A DNA stretch of 64,000 nt from contig NW_019173958.1 in assembly GCF_001642475.1 (NCBI RefSeq), positions 248,001 through 312,000 of the forward strand. The letters are read 5' to 3'. Shown here in pieces: positions 9,179 through 22,000 of this stretch. The position numbers and the translations under genes are program-made. This DNA is from Fonsecaea monophora. Its lineage: Eukaryota > Ascomycota > Eurotiomycetes > Chaetothyriales > Herpotrichiellaceae. The notes below the pieces were generated by a model. That model was not told the DNA's origin and made no database searches. It saw only the letters and a program-made list of their open reading frames with translations. The first letter of the stretch is position 1; every line of letters begins with the position of its first letter.

Positions 9179-12100
9179 GGATGTGGTCGGGTTGGACGGG
9201 AAAAGAGAGCGAAGATACACGCTTGCACTGCGCGCGCACGAGTGATTCCAACACCTAGATAGAGGGATAGATAGATAGAACGTATGACCCACATCGTTCA
9301 TGTCGAGAGGGTATCGGGAGTGAGTGGATGAGTGGACGAGTGAGGGGCCCGGCTCAACTCGGGCCACAGGCTCTTGGGGATGGAATTCATATGTCATTCA
9401 TGAACAAGGTAATCAACGACGAAGAGGAAAGAGGAAAGTCAATACGTGATGAAAAGTAGTGAATGGGTGGGTGGCTGGGCTGGGCTCCAAGATTGGGGGC
9501 GAAAGAACACTGCCGGAGGCTGCGGCTGAAGGCTGAAGGGCTTGCCAGGCACTACCAATCAGCGCCAGATATACAAAACAATATGAGGCTGAGGCTCAGC
9601 TGGGTCGCCCATGAAATCCCAACTCGAAACCACTCAACCAGTACAAACCATTTGAACCACACGGATATTTTGGTCGATGCACACAAAGTCCTAGGTGTAG
9701 GCGGAACAGGCTCCTCCAAAAAGTAAATGTGGGAGCGCATCAGGAGTCATCGGAATTCATGGCAGGAACAAAGCGTGATATCTCCAGTCGCGTGGGTCAA
9801 AAAGAAACACCTTCAGCGAGTCGTAGTGGTACATCTCGTTCGGGTAGAAAACTTTTTGGGGAGCTGCACGCCTACCTGTCTTGGTGGATCCAATGCGTAA
9901 ACAAGGTGGAAGAGGTACAGCCACAAAACATCGGTGTTCTGCAGCTGGAAAAAAAAAAGGCAAATGCAACTCTTCGGGGCGGGAATTATGGAACTAAAAG
10001 GGGTGTAATCGCCCATCCAAGGGAACTTGCGCGATCCTCACACCTACCTGCGCATTGCGATAGACTTCAACACTTATATTGTACCCGCTGCGAGACCGTT
10101 GTAAGCAGTCGCATCTTTGTTGGTGTGAGACAATCTTTGAGTTTCATCGTAAGGTCGACCGCTTGGGCGTCAACACAGTCGAAGGTTCGTGTGGAGATGG
10201 GTGCGGTATTCCCGAGGTATACGGAGGCGCAGGCCCCAGAGGGCGCTTTGCTATCCCAGCAGTCCTCGAGCATCGCTCAACGCAGATCGGAAGGAAATCG
10301 TGGACGTTGCGGCCAGAAGAAGGGACATCGAGGTGGTGAGGAGGCGTCGACGAGAGGTGCACGGCAGTTCCGGTGATCCTAGACTTGTAAAGCATCTCCA
10401 GGCATTCCAACTCATTGCGCAGCTAAACTTGAGGTACGAGGGTGGTTTGGAGAGGCGTTCACCACCGTGTCAGCCTCACAGGGCGTCACAATTGTTGGAG
10501 AACAACTCCCCGTGCCAACAGCAGATGGGATGTGGTTGGTGCCACTATAACTTCGAGAGCATCAAGATGGATCGTATCAGGGTGAAGAGCCCAAGTTTGG
10601 GAGGAATGGCAGAGTCGCAGGTAGGAGCTGGTAACTTGCCGGAGCAATGGAAGAAGGGGAGAGAGTGATGTAGATGACGGCGATCGCCCAACGACCTCCT
10701 TTGTATGTTGAAGTCTAGCATCCTTCAGCCTCAAGCCGTCAAAATGTGGCTGGTGCTGAAGGGTTGCTCTCGGCGCCCATCCTCGAGCGTTGGGAAAGCC
10801 GATAGACTGCATTGTCCCGCTGCAGTTCGTGGCCGCAACACATGGAATGGGTGCCCTCGATTGTTATTGGATACGGGTGGAGTTGCTCCCCGTTTACCTT
10901 GAACGCAAATGGTGACAGTGACTCCGCTTTCATCGCCCGATCATGTCAAGCAAACCCAACCGGATGATACCGTGGTAGCCCCTGAAAAAGACAGCCTGGT
11001 GGCCCGTGCACCAATCAAGTGTTCCCAATGCTATGGCAGGTCCATAACAGCACGGGCAAAGGATGGTAAAGGCAAAGCTGGTTGGCTCACAGCTGCTGAT
11101 GCTCAGCTCCCTCAGCCAGCCACAGCGGCTCTCATCATCCGACGGTTTGACAGTCAATAAATGGGTTCTCGGGGGCGAGACACTTTCGCTTCCAGGAAAC
11201 CGGTTCGCGATACACGCCGACCCTCCACGCTGGATGTCGCAACATTATAGCTCGATCTCATTGTCAGAGATCTTCCATGACACGTTCTGGAAAGTGGATC
11301 TGACATGTTGAAGCGGACATGGAGGGATTCCTATTCGCCAGGAAGGTCGTGAGCCATGATTCGTCTGGAGTCAACGACATTTGTGAAATGTACAGCTGAA
11401 TACTGCCTTCTTGTGGGCCTCAGTCTCTCGGTTTATCTTGTGTGCCAGCGTCCTGTGTAATGTGAGACTTCTCGGCGATAACGTCGTCCAGACCCACGGC
11501 GTAACAGAAACAAGTTTTTGGAGCGACGGTTAGGAGAAAGCATAGTGATGAAGATAGAGTGGCCCGACAAGGATAGGCAACGGTCGCGATGTCCGCAAAT
11601 GGCTGGCAAAGGCAACGGGGTTCAGCTTGAAAGGTTCGCCGGTAAACGTGGTCTCCGCTGTCGTGGATAGAGACGTCTCCCAGAGTCAATATCATGTTCG
11701 CATCGCATCGGTTGTTCCCGGTTCTGCCAACATCGACTCATCACAGATGGTCCGATGCTCTTGCATCTATTCTCCCTCCCAGGCCGGTATGCACCTGCGA
11801 CAGGAAAGGTAACCTTGAGCCGTTGGATAGGAGGTGATAGGAGCGCTGGAAGAGAGCTGTGGGTCACAGGAACTCAATAATCTCGTCATGGTGCGTACAG
11901 TCGAGCGGTGTTGGTACCGATGGACGTAATACCCATGAACCGACGTTGAGAGCAGAGGGCCGATAATTGGCTGTCCGCTAGCTGCGCTGGATTGGGGAAG
12001 AGGGGAGATGATGATGTGTCTTGTTTGGGAAGACTTGACGCTCAGAGACGAGAACTCTACTTGGTTGTACGTAAATCAGACGGCCTGTTCCAATACAAAG

Positions 12101-14619
12101 TAGTCAAGGTCGTGAGGGACGTCGCATCAGCGCTCGAGAGGAGAGGCGAGCCTTTCCCTTCCCCACAAAGTCAGTAATCACCAACAGGGAAGGGATACTT
12201 TTGGCTATCAATTCCCTCAGGTGGTCATGGATCTTGATGGGTTCTTTAGTCAAGTCGGAAACTCAATTACCAACGTCAACCAGTATAGAGGCAAGGGCAT
12301 GGTCGGGTTCAGCTGGTCACCAAGTGCAATGATGGCATGAGGGGAAACAAAGGTTTCAGCTCGGCATCACCGACTGGTCGAGTTGGCTTGGTTTGAGTTT
12401 TCCTCGTGTTCAAAAACTCGGCGAACATGGATGGTGCTACAACTGCAGTGTCACCAGGCGGTGAACAATGAAGAGAAGGAAAAAGGAAGCGAGGGCGAAA
12501 GAGAGAAGCATGACATTGAGGTGGCACATGAGAGGGCTTGTTTGCCTGCGATATGTGCGCAGACGGACTATGTGCTATGACATGTGGCCCAGCTGAATTG
12601 CTATTACTAGTAGACGAATCTATGTACTGAGTACCGAGGAGAGAGATGAGCACATACGTCGCTTGCCATTATTGAGTCTGCCTAGATAGCCATTCTTATA
12701 TGTTGTCGACATACTGTATCTCATCAACATAAAAGAGGTCAAGGTGAAGGTCAGATACGAGAGATGTTCGAGCAACGGTAACTGACATGTTGCAGGTGGA
12801 AATTCGCAGAGTGCAACAGTGCGTGCTCTCGGCACCTGCTACCTACGAGTACCTACCTAATGAGTACGAGGTACCTAATGGATACTCGTGTGGGCATCCG
12901 TGGCTGTGGTCCTTGGGCCCTCTTGGCCCCCCCTAGTAAATTGGCAGCTCGCAACCTGAAACGAGTTGGCTTCCCGGACTCCGAAGTTGCTACCCTTGGT
13001 GTCCTGCCCTAAGGGACTTAGTCACCTGGAGCTGCTGGGTGCCTAGTGACTTGCCATGCTCTGCCACGCCTTGCTTAAGCCTCCCCCAAGAGGGGCACCC
13101 GTGGCACCAAAAGTACCAATACACGTCAGAGCTCAATTGTTTGCCTTGGTTTGTTTATTTTGTTGTTGTTTACAAGCCACAAGCCACTCTCCCTCAAATA
13201 ATGTGAAACGTCCACTGACCATGTTTCAGCCAGCTGAGGCACAACACTGTCACTCCATTACCCTCTTTGCCCTCGCCTGGTTCATCTTGGTTTCATCATA
13301 TTCGATTCATTTTATTGTCATAACACATTCCCAAGCAGTTGGTTGAATTTCCCTCTATGTCCCATCTATATCCCGCTTCCTGTAACCCTTCCCAACGCCA
13401 GAGCTCTGGCCGGCTCTGGCCAACTCTGGCTCAAATTGACCACAGTCCCTCCCTCTGTATCCACCTTACATCCTGAACATCCTGTATCCATTTTCAAAAT
13501 ACGGCCCGACACGCAATAATCACAGGACCGGGCACTAGGTACTCGGTACTTGTCCTTGTAGCAGCTTGGGTGATCCAATCCCACTAACGTCAAAGTCTAG
13601 ACACATCCCGCCCAAATTACCTGCCTGTTCTATCTGGTGTCATCAAAATCGTCAACATGTCGTGTTTCAAGTCGCCCAATCCGTCATGGTGGCTGTCTGT
13701 GCGTCGTGGCAGCCCATCTCCATGTGGCTGATCACCGCAATCTCAAGTGGAGCCTCCAAGGCCGTTCCGTGCCCCCAAAATGCCATGCCACCAAACTGAC
13801 ATATTCGGTTCAGTTTCAGCCTTGATAACTCCTTCGCATCAGCCAATCTGCCCACGGTGCCCACGATCAACTCGCAATCATATCGCCACCAGTGCAACTT
13901 CCGAAAGGATGCGCCATTTCCTCGAAACACATTCCATCTCCCCCGTATCGCCTGCTTTCGCTTATGCCATGCCCATCATTCTCTCTTAACGAGCCAGCAA
14001 GCTTCCTTGGGCACTCCTCTCCACCCTGCCTCGCCCGCTTTGGGTAGCTTCTTCCCACATTTGGCTTCGCCAAATCGAACTCCAGTCTCCACTAAATCTG
14101 TACTCATATCCCGTCCAGCGCCACGAAGCGCCTTAACCGACATTAAACCGTCAGCTACGCCGTCATGGCCTGTGAGCAAGGTCCCAAACTTAAGATGAAG
14201 GAGGTCAGGAATCATGGAAATGACGATTCGTAACATGGCGTGAGCTATTTGGTGGTTGCCTGGGAGCGGCTCATGAGTGTGTGGTCTGATCGATGCACTT
14301 GTACCAGCGTGCGAGGAACTGGCGGATGTGTACTCGTAGATCTCGTCGCCAACCCCGCCAATGCTGGGAAGTCCAAGACACATTCTCAAACTGATCCTCT
14401 TGATATTGCTGCTACCAGCGTAGTACCGGGATGTGAATGTCGCGCAAATAACATCGCGCAATCATAATTAGAGCTTGACGGCGTGCGTGCGTGCTTGGGA
14501 TCTCAACTGGGATCGTCAAGCCCGCGAAAATACCGCCGCCACCTTAGAAGTGCCATGTCGACAATGCTGTGTCCGAATCGCTCACTTCATCTCCGAGCCC
14601 TGCCAAGTGGCTCGTGTTA

Positions 14620-16038
14620 TTACCGCGTTTCAGATTTTAACACCTCATACCGAACAGGATTACTATCCTCGCTCGAGCCACTGGTAGAGGAGCCTGTCAA
14701 TTTCCTCCTTGGGCTGGACCCCGCTCCGCCGCTGAGCTCATCCCTGCGCTGTTGACGACTACTCGGCCGAGCAATGTTGCGTGCGCCCAGTTCCTGGTCG
14801 CGCGACGATGCGTCACTGTCCTGGCGCGAATGCTGCGTAGCCCTGTTTCGATGACCCGGGCTCATTTCTCGTTCTCTGGACGACCGGGACGACCTGGGCT
14901 GCGATGGATCCGATGGCTGAGAAGTAGGGGGCACGGGTACTGCATGCCCACTCGCCGTCTTCCGTTTCTTCGGCGAGTTCTGGTACTCTGAGCGTAGATG
15001 TGATCCTGCGTGCTGTGAAAATGGCGATCCGTGTGTGCTCTTGCCTGAGGGCGTCGGCGGCTGGTTTCCAGCCGAGGAAGAGGTCGGGTTGGGTGGTGTC
15101 CAGTGATGGAAAAACAAACCCGGGCCAGACGGTTGCTCCGCTGCAGGAGTCTGCGCTTGTGGCATTTGATGGACTGGTGGTCGGTTTGGCTGGCTGGTTA
15201 ACGAACCGGGGACAAAATCGGTCGTATTGAGACGTGAAAGTGCGGTAGGAGTAGCTGTTACTGGCCCAGATATAGAACTGCGACTTTGGCTTGCTTGTAC
15301 AGTGGCTGGGGCTTGTGAGAGTGGTGGTGGTGCTTGTAGAGGTTGATGAGCTGCGTAGGGATTTGACTGAATCATTCGATCTCGGTGGATGTCTGGCGAC
15401 ATTTGCTGCTGCTGCTGCTGCTGTTGTTGTTGCTGTAGTTGCTGCTGGTGGAGTTGCTGCTGCTGAGCTTGAATCTGTTGCTGCTGTTGTTGGTTCTGAA
15501 TCGTCAAGCTTGCGAGATACTGTTGCGCCCACTCCAAGGTGTGAGCAGGAAGACTCCCACCACCAATACCCGCGAAAATCAGAGGAACCATAGGCGGAGG
15601 GATCCCTCCTTGCAAAGACTCCCGCAGCATATCCTGCTCAATGCGTCTCTGGTCGAGTCGTAGACCTTCCTGCCGCGTCCTCTCCTCCTCTTGCTTCCGG
15701 CGATCTTCCTCAGCCTTCGCATGGAGCCAGCTTCGCATCGACTCATCCTGGCCTGCCCATTGTGAAGGCGGAGCCGGGAGATGTCCAAGTGGAGGAGCGG
15801 TAGAATGTCCCCGTTCTGGAGGAGGAAGACTGAGTGCCCCAGGGAGACCAGTAGGTAACGGGGGAAGCCCTCGGTGAGAGTTGTTCATCCTCGAGTCCTC
15901 TAAGAATGGAGGTAAGTTGCGAGGGGACGGTGGAGGTGAATATCGCGAAGGTGTCGGTTTAGGGTAGATTGGATAGTCATGGGGGGGTTTTACGTCGTTC
16001 TGCTGCATATGGTTAGGAGGAGCCAGTGATAATAACAT
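14620..16038 (-). CDS. Gln/Pro-rich fungal nuclear protein, putative transcriptional regulator
   Basis: A single exon encodes 472 residues from the ATG at 16038 (an in-frame Met at 16008 is the alternative). The N-terminus is Pro-rich with a YPIYPKPTPSRYSPP stretch. A conserved-looking helical block follows: MRSWLHAKAEEDRRKQEEER, then RIEQDMLRESLQGGIPPPM, then IFAGIGGGSLP and EWAQQYL. Next is a polyglutamine tract encoded by CAG/CAA (about 15402-15500), then Ser/Pro/Thr-rich sequence with a basic SPKKRKT patch that could be a nuclear localisation signal. The central block matches, from memory, a conserved Pezizomycotina protein without a named domain. Coiled coil, polyQ and a basic patch suggest a chromatin or transcription role, which is inference. 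The gene sits alone between two long non-coding stretches, a layout seen for developmental regulators. Confidence 0.78.
   Translation of the reverse strand: MLLSLAPPNHMQQNDVKPPHDYPIYPKPTPSRYSPPPSPRNLPPFLEDSRMNNSHRGLPPLPTGLPGALSLPPPERGHSTAPPLGHLPAPPSQWAGQDESMRSWLHAKAEEDRRKQEEERTRQEGLRLDQRRIEQDMLRESLQGGIPPPMVPLIFAGIGGGSLPAHTLEWAQQYLASLTIQNQQQQQQIQAQQQQLHQQQLQQQQQQQQQQQMSPDIHRDRMIQSNPYAAHQPLQAPPPLSQAPATVQASQSRSSISGPVTATPTALSRLNTTDFVPGSLTSQPNRPPVHQMPQAQTPAAEQPSGPGLFFHHWTPPNPTSSSAGNQPPTPSGKSTHGSPFSQHAGSHLRSEYQNSPKKRKTASGHAVPVPPTSQPSDPSQPRSSRSSREREMSPGHRNRATQHSRQDSDASSRDQELGARNIARPSSRQQRRDELSGGAGSSPRRKLTGSSTSGSSEDSNPVRYEVLKSETR
15402..15500. repeat. Polyglutamine-coding CTG/TTG trinucleotide tract
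   Basis: On the plus strand it is CTG runs mixed with TTG; read on the minus strand it encodes mostly Gln with a few Leu and His. The tract lies inside the Gln/Pro-rich gene and is likely to vary in length between strains. Confidence 0.85.
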
Positions 16039-19000
16039 GGAGGCGGTTGTCGAGTGGTCTGTTCGAGCAACAGAGTGGTATGCTGGCGGACATGCAGGAC
16101 AAGGAGACGACTGCAAGTGCTCGTGCTTTCTGGTTTGGTGCACACCCTTGTGGAGAGGGGGGTCGGAGGTTGTATAATACTCAGAGAATAGAGTTGATCG
16201 AGGCAACCGTCAGTGACGTTCAGCCACAAAATCGTAGGTTGGTAACAGTGGCACCTTCTGCATCAGAGGCGTCCAGATTGTGTTCCTCGTACAGTGAAGA
16301 TGAGCGAGTAGTTATGGGGTGGAAGGTGTGGATGGACCCGGTCTAGCAGGGTGTTGAAATTGGGGCTTTTCGCGAGAACCCCCAGAGTGACAAGAGCCCT
16401 GTCGACTCGAGTAAATTGGTTGGCGAGAATGGATACTGGTCTCAGAGGCCAGACTACTCGTAGACTCTGGGAATAGACAAGAGGGTTACGAGTGTGCGGG
16501 AGCAGAGAGAGAGTTTGAGAGTGGGATCTTTGCTCAACCGACCGCAGCAGGGACCAGACCAGACCAGACCAGACAGAGGTATAATACAACAGTGCAAAGG
16601 GTCCGAAAAATCAGAACAGGGTCTGTACCTGAATCCAAACGGTGAACGAGCAGAGACTGAGTGGACCGGAGAAATAACAGCTTGTTAAGCGATGTGAAGG
16701 GGTGAGGTCAGTCCGAGGTAAGGGTCCGTTCGAAAGCGACAGGATAGGGATTCTCTGATGCACAAGAATGAAAGAGACGGCCGTTTTGGGCTGGTGATAG
16801 GGCCGGATGCGAGCTTTTTCGGTGGGTAGGTCGTGCGGGTGTGTTGCGAGAGGGCACAGAGCGGATCGAGGGCCCTCTGGGGGGGAGACGAGGGAGGAGG
16901 CTAGAGAAAGGTTGAGGTGACGAACCGGGATCTGTCCTGGGGAGGATGGAGTGGCGTATCAAAGTGGGAGAGGCGGGACTGAGAGGACGAATAGATTGTA
17001 GAAAAGCCAGGCATGGAAGGGTTTGGGAAATGAGGCGGACTCGAGCAAGATGGGGAAGACAGAGGTGTGGGAGAAGCGTAGAAGGACTGGTTATTGGGTG
17101 GTTCGGTAGAAAGACTGGTATTGGATGGTGCAGTGATGGTATTCCTGTTCTCGAGGGCAACTAACTAACATTTTAGTCGGACCAGAAACGGCCAGCTATG
17201 CCAGACATGCTTTGAATTGAGAGAATAACAAAATGGTGGCTCAGCAGGGAGACGCTTTAGAGGAGCAGCGTGCGAGTTTCCCAAAGGGAAATAGTAGTCA
17301 CAGTCCGGGAGGGGGCAGTCCAAAAGTTACAAGAATGGAGTCTTGCCGAGTTGAGTAAGGTAGACCGGTGAGCAGCATGGAGAGTTGGAACAAGGGAGCA
17401 GGCGAGGCAGGGAGCAAGGGAGTACGGAGTAGGGCGAGTAGGATATGGGCTTTCAGCGCCTCTCTCACTCTGGGTCTCTGGGTCGAGGAAACGAGCGAGA
17501 GAGAGGGCAAAAAGGACAAAGGGCGGAAAAGAAGGAAAGGTGCAGGGATCAGGCCGGAATAAGATCTGCTGCGACGTGCTGTACCACCTTTGGGGTGTAG
17601 TCCGTGTGCCAAAAGTCCGGATTCCTACAACTGGACACGCCTTCGACCTCGTATACAAGACAGGGTTTTTACGTAGCATAAAAACCACCTAGCTGTGCCT
17701 AGTAGTAGGGACGTTTCTTTTGACTGGTACACACCGGAGTACCTACCCTAGTGCTGCCCGTATCTTTTTACACGCCTCCAAATCTTCTCATCCACGCTGC
17801 AACACAGCCATTCCACCAACCATCCATGCCACTCGCAGCCACAGTTGTCATCCTTTCATTCATCCTCCCCCCTTTTCATCTCAGATCCGTCTCCAGATCT
17901 GACTGCTTCGAGAAGCCCTGCGCCCTTCTTTGCTTTTCCAGTGAAGCTGTCTACTCGGCTCTCGGCAAGCCCTTCCTTTCCTTTTCGTCTCTCGCGATCC
18001 TCAAGCGACGGCTGTCTGCGGAGTCGGACAATGCTGCGTTACGGGAAACACACATTGAATAATCAAGGAGCCAAAATTCCGTTGAAAGACTTCTAGACGG
18101 CCTCTGCTTTAGAGTTCTCATACATGTACATGACACTGTGCTAAATGACTCCGACAACTGATCATCATCCGATTGCGTCTTTTGCCTCGTGGCAATGTTA
18201 CCCCTACTACGAATTCCCCTCCTCCTCCCCTGTCAGGGTGTGTCGATTGTCGGCTGTGGACACCAACTGCTCAGCACCGCTGAACCTTGTCTCCATGCCA
18301 CTCTGGTAGCACAAGTAACAAGGAAAATCTAGGTGAGAGCTTCTAGTAGTAGTGTGGATTTTGGAGACCCGGGTGTCCATCGGGGGAACAGCCTACGGGC
18401 TTATGGCGGCTGTGCTACAGATACCCTCCGCCTACCGTCTGCCCACCATGCCTGGCAAGGGTGGGATCTTCCATGCCTAGAGGGAACAGTTTGGAGCCTA
18501 GCACGACCCCCGAGATCCAGAGCAATAACGCTCCTTGGTCTTTTACCTAGACATCACGACCCTCTTCCTACGAAAAGCCAGCTTGGGATTGTACCGTCAT
18601 GATCACCCAGGTACTTCCCCGTTGTAAGTTTTAACTAGCCGTTGGAGGAATGGGGCTCCCCACCAGCCCACCAGCCCACCAGACCTGCCATCCCTGCGCC
18701 AAAAAAACCACGTTGCCGTTGCCGCCGCCCGCAAACGTGCTTGCCATGCGCCCTCAGTAGTGAACGAACATGCCTCCCCTTGCAGCCACGCGCTTTTTCA
18801 TGTCGATCATAAATCTTTTCCACTTTTGACGTCTTGGGTACGACATCGGAGCAAGAATTCAGGTGGCCTTCCGAAGTGCTCTATGATTCACCATACCTAC
18901 CATCATTATCCTCAAAAAATACACTACATGAACCCCCCCAGACAATGGTTCTTTTTGAGCCGTGACAAACGTATGCAAAACCAACAATAATCAGCACTTG

Positions 19001-22000
19001 ATTTGCTTGTTATCTCGCTAGTTGTGGGAATGGCAATGCTGACAGGGGCCAACAGACGAACGATGCCACCACCCGTAAAAGGCTTCAAGTACGAGTATTC
19101 ACCCTGACACCAGCTCCCATTCTAAGACGCAACATTGCCAAAGCGGTAATTACTTCGTCCGTGCATCCCTACACCTTGACAACAAACTCTGACCGTCGCC
19201 TATGGCTTCTTGGCTCCCGTTCGCACTAAACAACTGATGGACGGGCGAAACAACGACGGTCGCAATCAAAGAGGAGGGCGTTGGAATTTATTAGCCACAA
19301 AATGCGAAACACTAGGTGGGAGAGCTCTGGTCGTAGACTGCAGACTGCACCTTTCGGTTTGATCGCAATTCTACCCAGTGCCACAGACCACAATATAACA
19401 GCCACAACGAAGAAACCCCTAGCTGCACCTTTAGCTGCATGGCATCTTCGGTGCAGGCTAGGCATTCTGGCAAAATCCTTGTTCAGTATAACATTCGCGC
19501 TGTCTGGGGAGAGCGAACTTCAAGTCGGAGCGTTTCCTTGGACAACGCCAGGGACAATCCCTGTTTGCAGACCAATGGGGCACTACACTGCGTCCAAGGG
19601 TCGATAGCAAAAGCCCCCGAAACGACAGGAAACCTGGTTGCTTTGGACGAGCGAGCACAAACCAACAACCGTAAAAGGCATGGCCTGGATGCAGGCGTCC
19701 TGCATTCCCGCTTCGCTTGTGCGCAAATCGGGGGCCCAGCCTGCAGACCACCAAGGTGACGCAGAAATTCTCCGACGGGCATTCACCAGCTGAGATGACA
19801 CGCTCAGAAGAGCTTGGGACGGCGTCGCTTCCTGCATAATATGGCCTTTGTCAGCTACGGTTGAAACGGAGTGGTGTGATACCTTGCCTGAATACCCCAA
19901 GGTGGCCCAGTGCTCTATCCCTGTTACCTTTCGCAAGCTACTTTTATCGGTACCAAACACCGGCTTTTGACGATGTCCACCCCAGGTCGCTATTTGTTCC
20001 AGTCTGTTGCAACACTGCCTCGTGTTTGACAACCTAAAATTCGAGAGTACGGCCCAATCAGGAACCTTCATATCAGCCCAAACTTTTGAGGGCTTTCAAG
20101 AAATTTGCTGTAATAGGACAAGGGATGGAGAACGTCATGAGTGCAGCCACCAAAGCAGGAAAAGGCCCGCCAACGCTCGCAATCTAAACTCCCGTAACCG
20201 CGAACGCCTTTAAGAACCGAGATCATTTCGGTCAAGCCTGGGGCTCACGGCCAAGTCAACAGTGGGCACCAGGACCCTCCGTTGGCGTCATGAAGCGTCT
20301 CTGACAGGCCCAATTTGGGCTGAGTCCAGTCCAGCTTGGGCTGGATGCGTTCTGGGATGACCTCCACCCTGTCCCAAATCAGTTCAGGATCGCCTTGTCC
20401 TTTCAATTTCTCCAAGCAGAGAGAACCACTTGGGAGCATTCAAGGTGCCCACTAGCATTCAAAGCCGTTTTCCACCACGGATGGTCTGAGCGCCCTCTGA
20501 GAAAGGATGCGTTGGAAGCGAGCCCGTCGCTTCGGGCTACTTAGACTGTCCGCAAATGATCAGCACAGGCCGGCGAGGGAGCCCAAAACTGCCCGGCGGA
20601 GCCCGCCGCCGATGTCCACTGCTTGAGACTTGTTGAGCCACAGCTCTCCAATTCCACAATTTTCTTTTTCTAGGCGTGAGAAGGAGCTCTCCCGGCAGCG
20701 ACAACCTTAGTCACTCTGCCTTTCGAGCATGGTAGCTGATTCTGGGAAGCCGGCCTCCACGGGTAGTTTGCGGACGTCCGTCCTCTGCCGTTTCGGACAG
20801 AAGACGAATGAATGAGCATCGCTTGCCAGAGTCATGTCAGCCCAAGCAAAGCCACAAGCATTTTCCTTGTTGACAAACATGCCAGAACCGACCGCCCGGA
20901 AAAGGCAACAGATCGTCCTTCCGTGCATACTCTATTTACTGTATGTCTACACCCTAAGAGGTCATGGTGCAGGAGATCTGCGCGTCAAACTCCGGCGGCG
21001 CATGCTTGACGTACGTGTAGCCGGCTACTGTTGTACAGACCCAATCTGAAGTGGGCTGGGCTCACACCCGTTGGACTTGGTCATACAAAAAAACAGAGCA
21101 CTCGATTCTCCAGCCATGTGCTCGCTCTAACACTGATCGTCACACGAGGCCACAGGGGTTGCAGCACGCGATTTTCTGCAAGCGAACTATTGATCGACAG
21201 TGCCGTCTTCACCCCTATTTTCACGCTTGTTCGTCGAAATTGGGCATGGGATCGTCCTTTGCGGCCAGCTAACCGATGCCCGAAGGACAAGCTTCAATCC
21301 CATTGAGGCAGCTCGGGTTATTGTCATTGGAAGCCGCCACAATACAAATGTCGCCTCACCACCTGTCAGACAGGGCCTTGTCTGTACCAACTGTGTCTCT
21401 GTCCAGTACAACAACTTGTTGTCATACTCGCCGAGGCGGTGCTGAGCTAAGAGGTACTTTGCAGTGCACTGTCCTACATGCCAATTAGGCGACGCAGAGC
21501 CAGAGTTCCCCTTCTGCGCCTATGAATGACGAAGGCGGCGTAGCACGCGAATGTTTATTCAGCCCATGTGAAGCATCGAAGGGATCGTCCCTGCATCGAG
21601 TCCCAAGACTTCGGGTGTGCCAGTAAAAGAATAAGCTGTTGGCTTCGGACCATTTCCCTTTTCTCGAAGCGAATCAGCTATTTCAGCTTGGCAAGGAGAA
21701 GATGCTTTCGCCACGGGTTTCGTACCCTTGAGCACTGGAAGTCAAATGGCTGATGTTAAGCCATAGATTGGTTTCCAAGATACGGACGAGTAGCACTTGC
21801 AGGACGTGCCGGCCCAGTACCAGCAATCACTAGGAACAAGCACACAAGCCACTGACTTCACCAGTTCCAAACTCAATGCAAAGACCCTTGGACCCTTGAA
21901 TGAATGCTTCCGGACTTTTGGGTTTCCGCGCCCCAAGCATGACCACGACAAAGAGGCCATCCTATTCAGGCTGTAAGGCCTCCGAATTGGGACATTCTCC

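Larger units (their letters stand above)
8495..14619. other. Gene-poor stretch of about 6 kb
   Basis: No convincing gene was found on either strand. The left end (8.6-9.3 kb) is full of simple repeats. Around 9.75-10.4 kb the minus strand carries protein-like fragments in different frames, possibly a decayed or multi-intron gene (see findings). At 12.8-13.4 kb there are scattered TACCTA/GAGTACC-type short motifs common in fungal intergenic DNA. The region is not obviously AT-rich, so it does not look like RIP-mutated transposon DNA. Confidence 0.55.

Noticed and set aside
9729..10376. 215-codon plus-strand frame
   Set aside because: Composition is not protein-like and the opposite strand carries better fragments and splice-like signals.
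13667..14461. Two minus-strand frames (161 and 87 codons) in the gene-poor region
   Set aside because: Some stretches look protein-like, but there is no family resemblance and no convincing splice between them.
14813..15532. 239-codon minus-strand frame with long Ala/Thr runs
   Set aside because: It is the Gln/Pro-rich gene read in another frame; the Ala/Thr runs are the polyQ repeat out of frame.
17257..17688. 143-codon minus-strand frame
   Set aside because: Ser/Pro/Leu-rich translation of the pyrimidine-rich tract upstream of the Gln/Pro-rich gene.
19583..20071. 162-codon minus-strand frame
   Set aside because: No motif, mixed composition and competing frames of similar length on the other strand.
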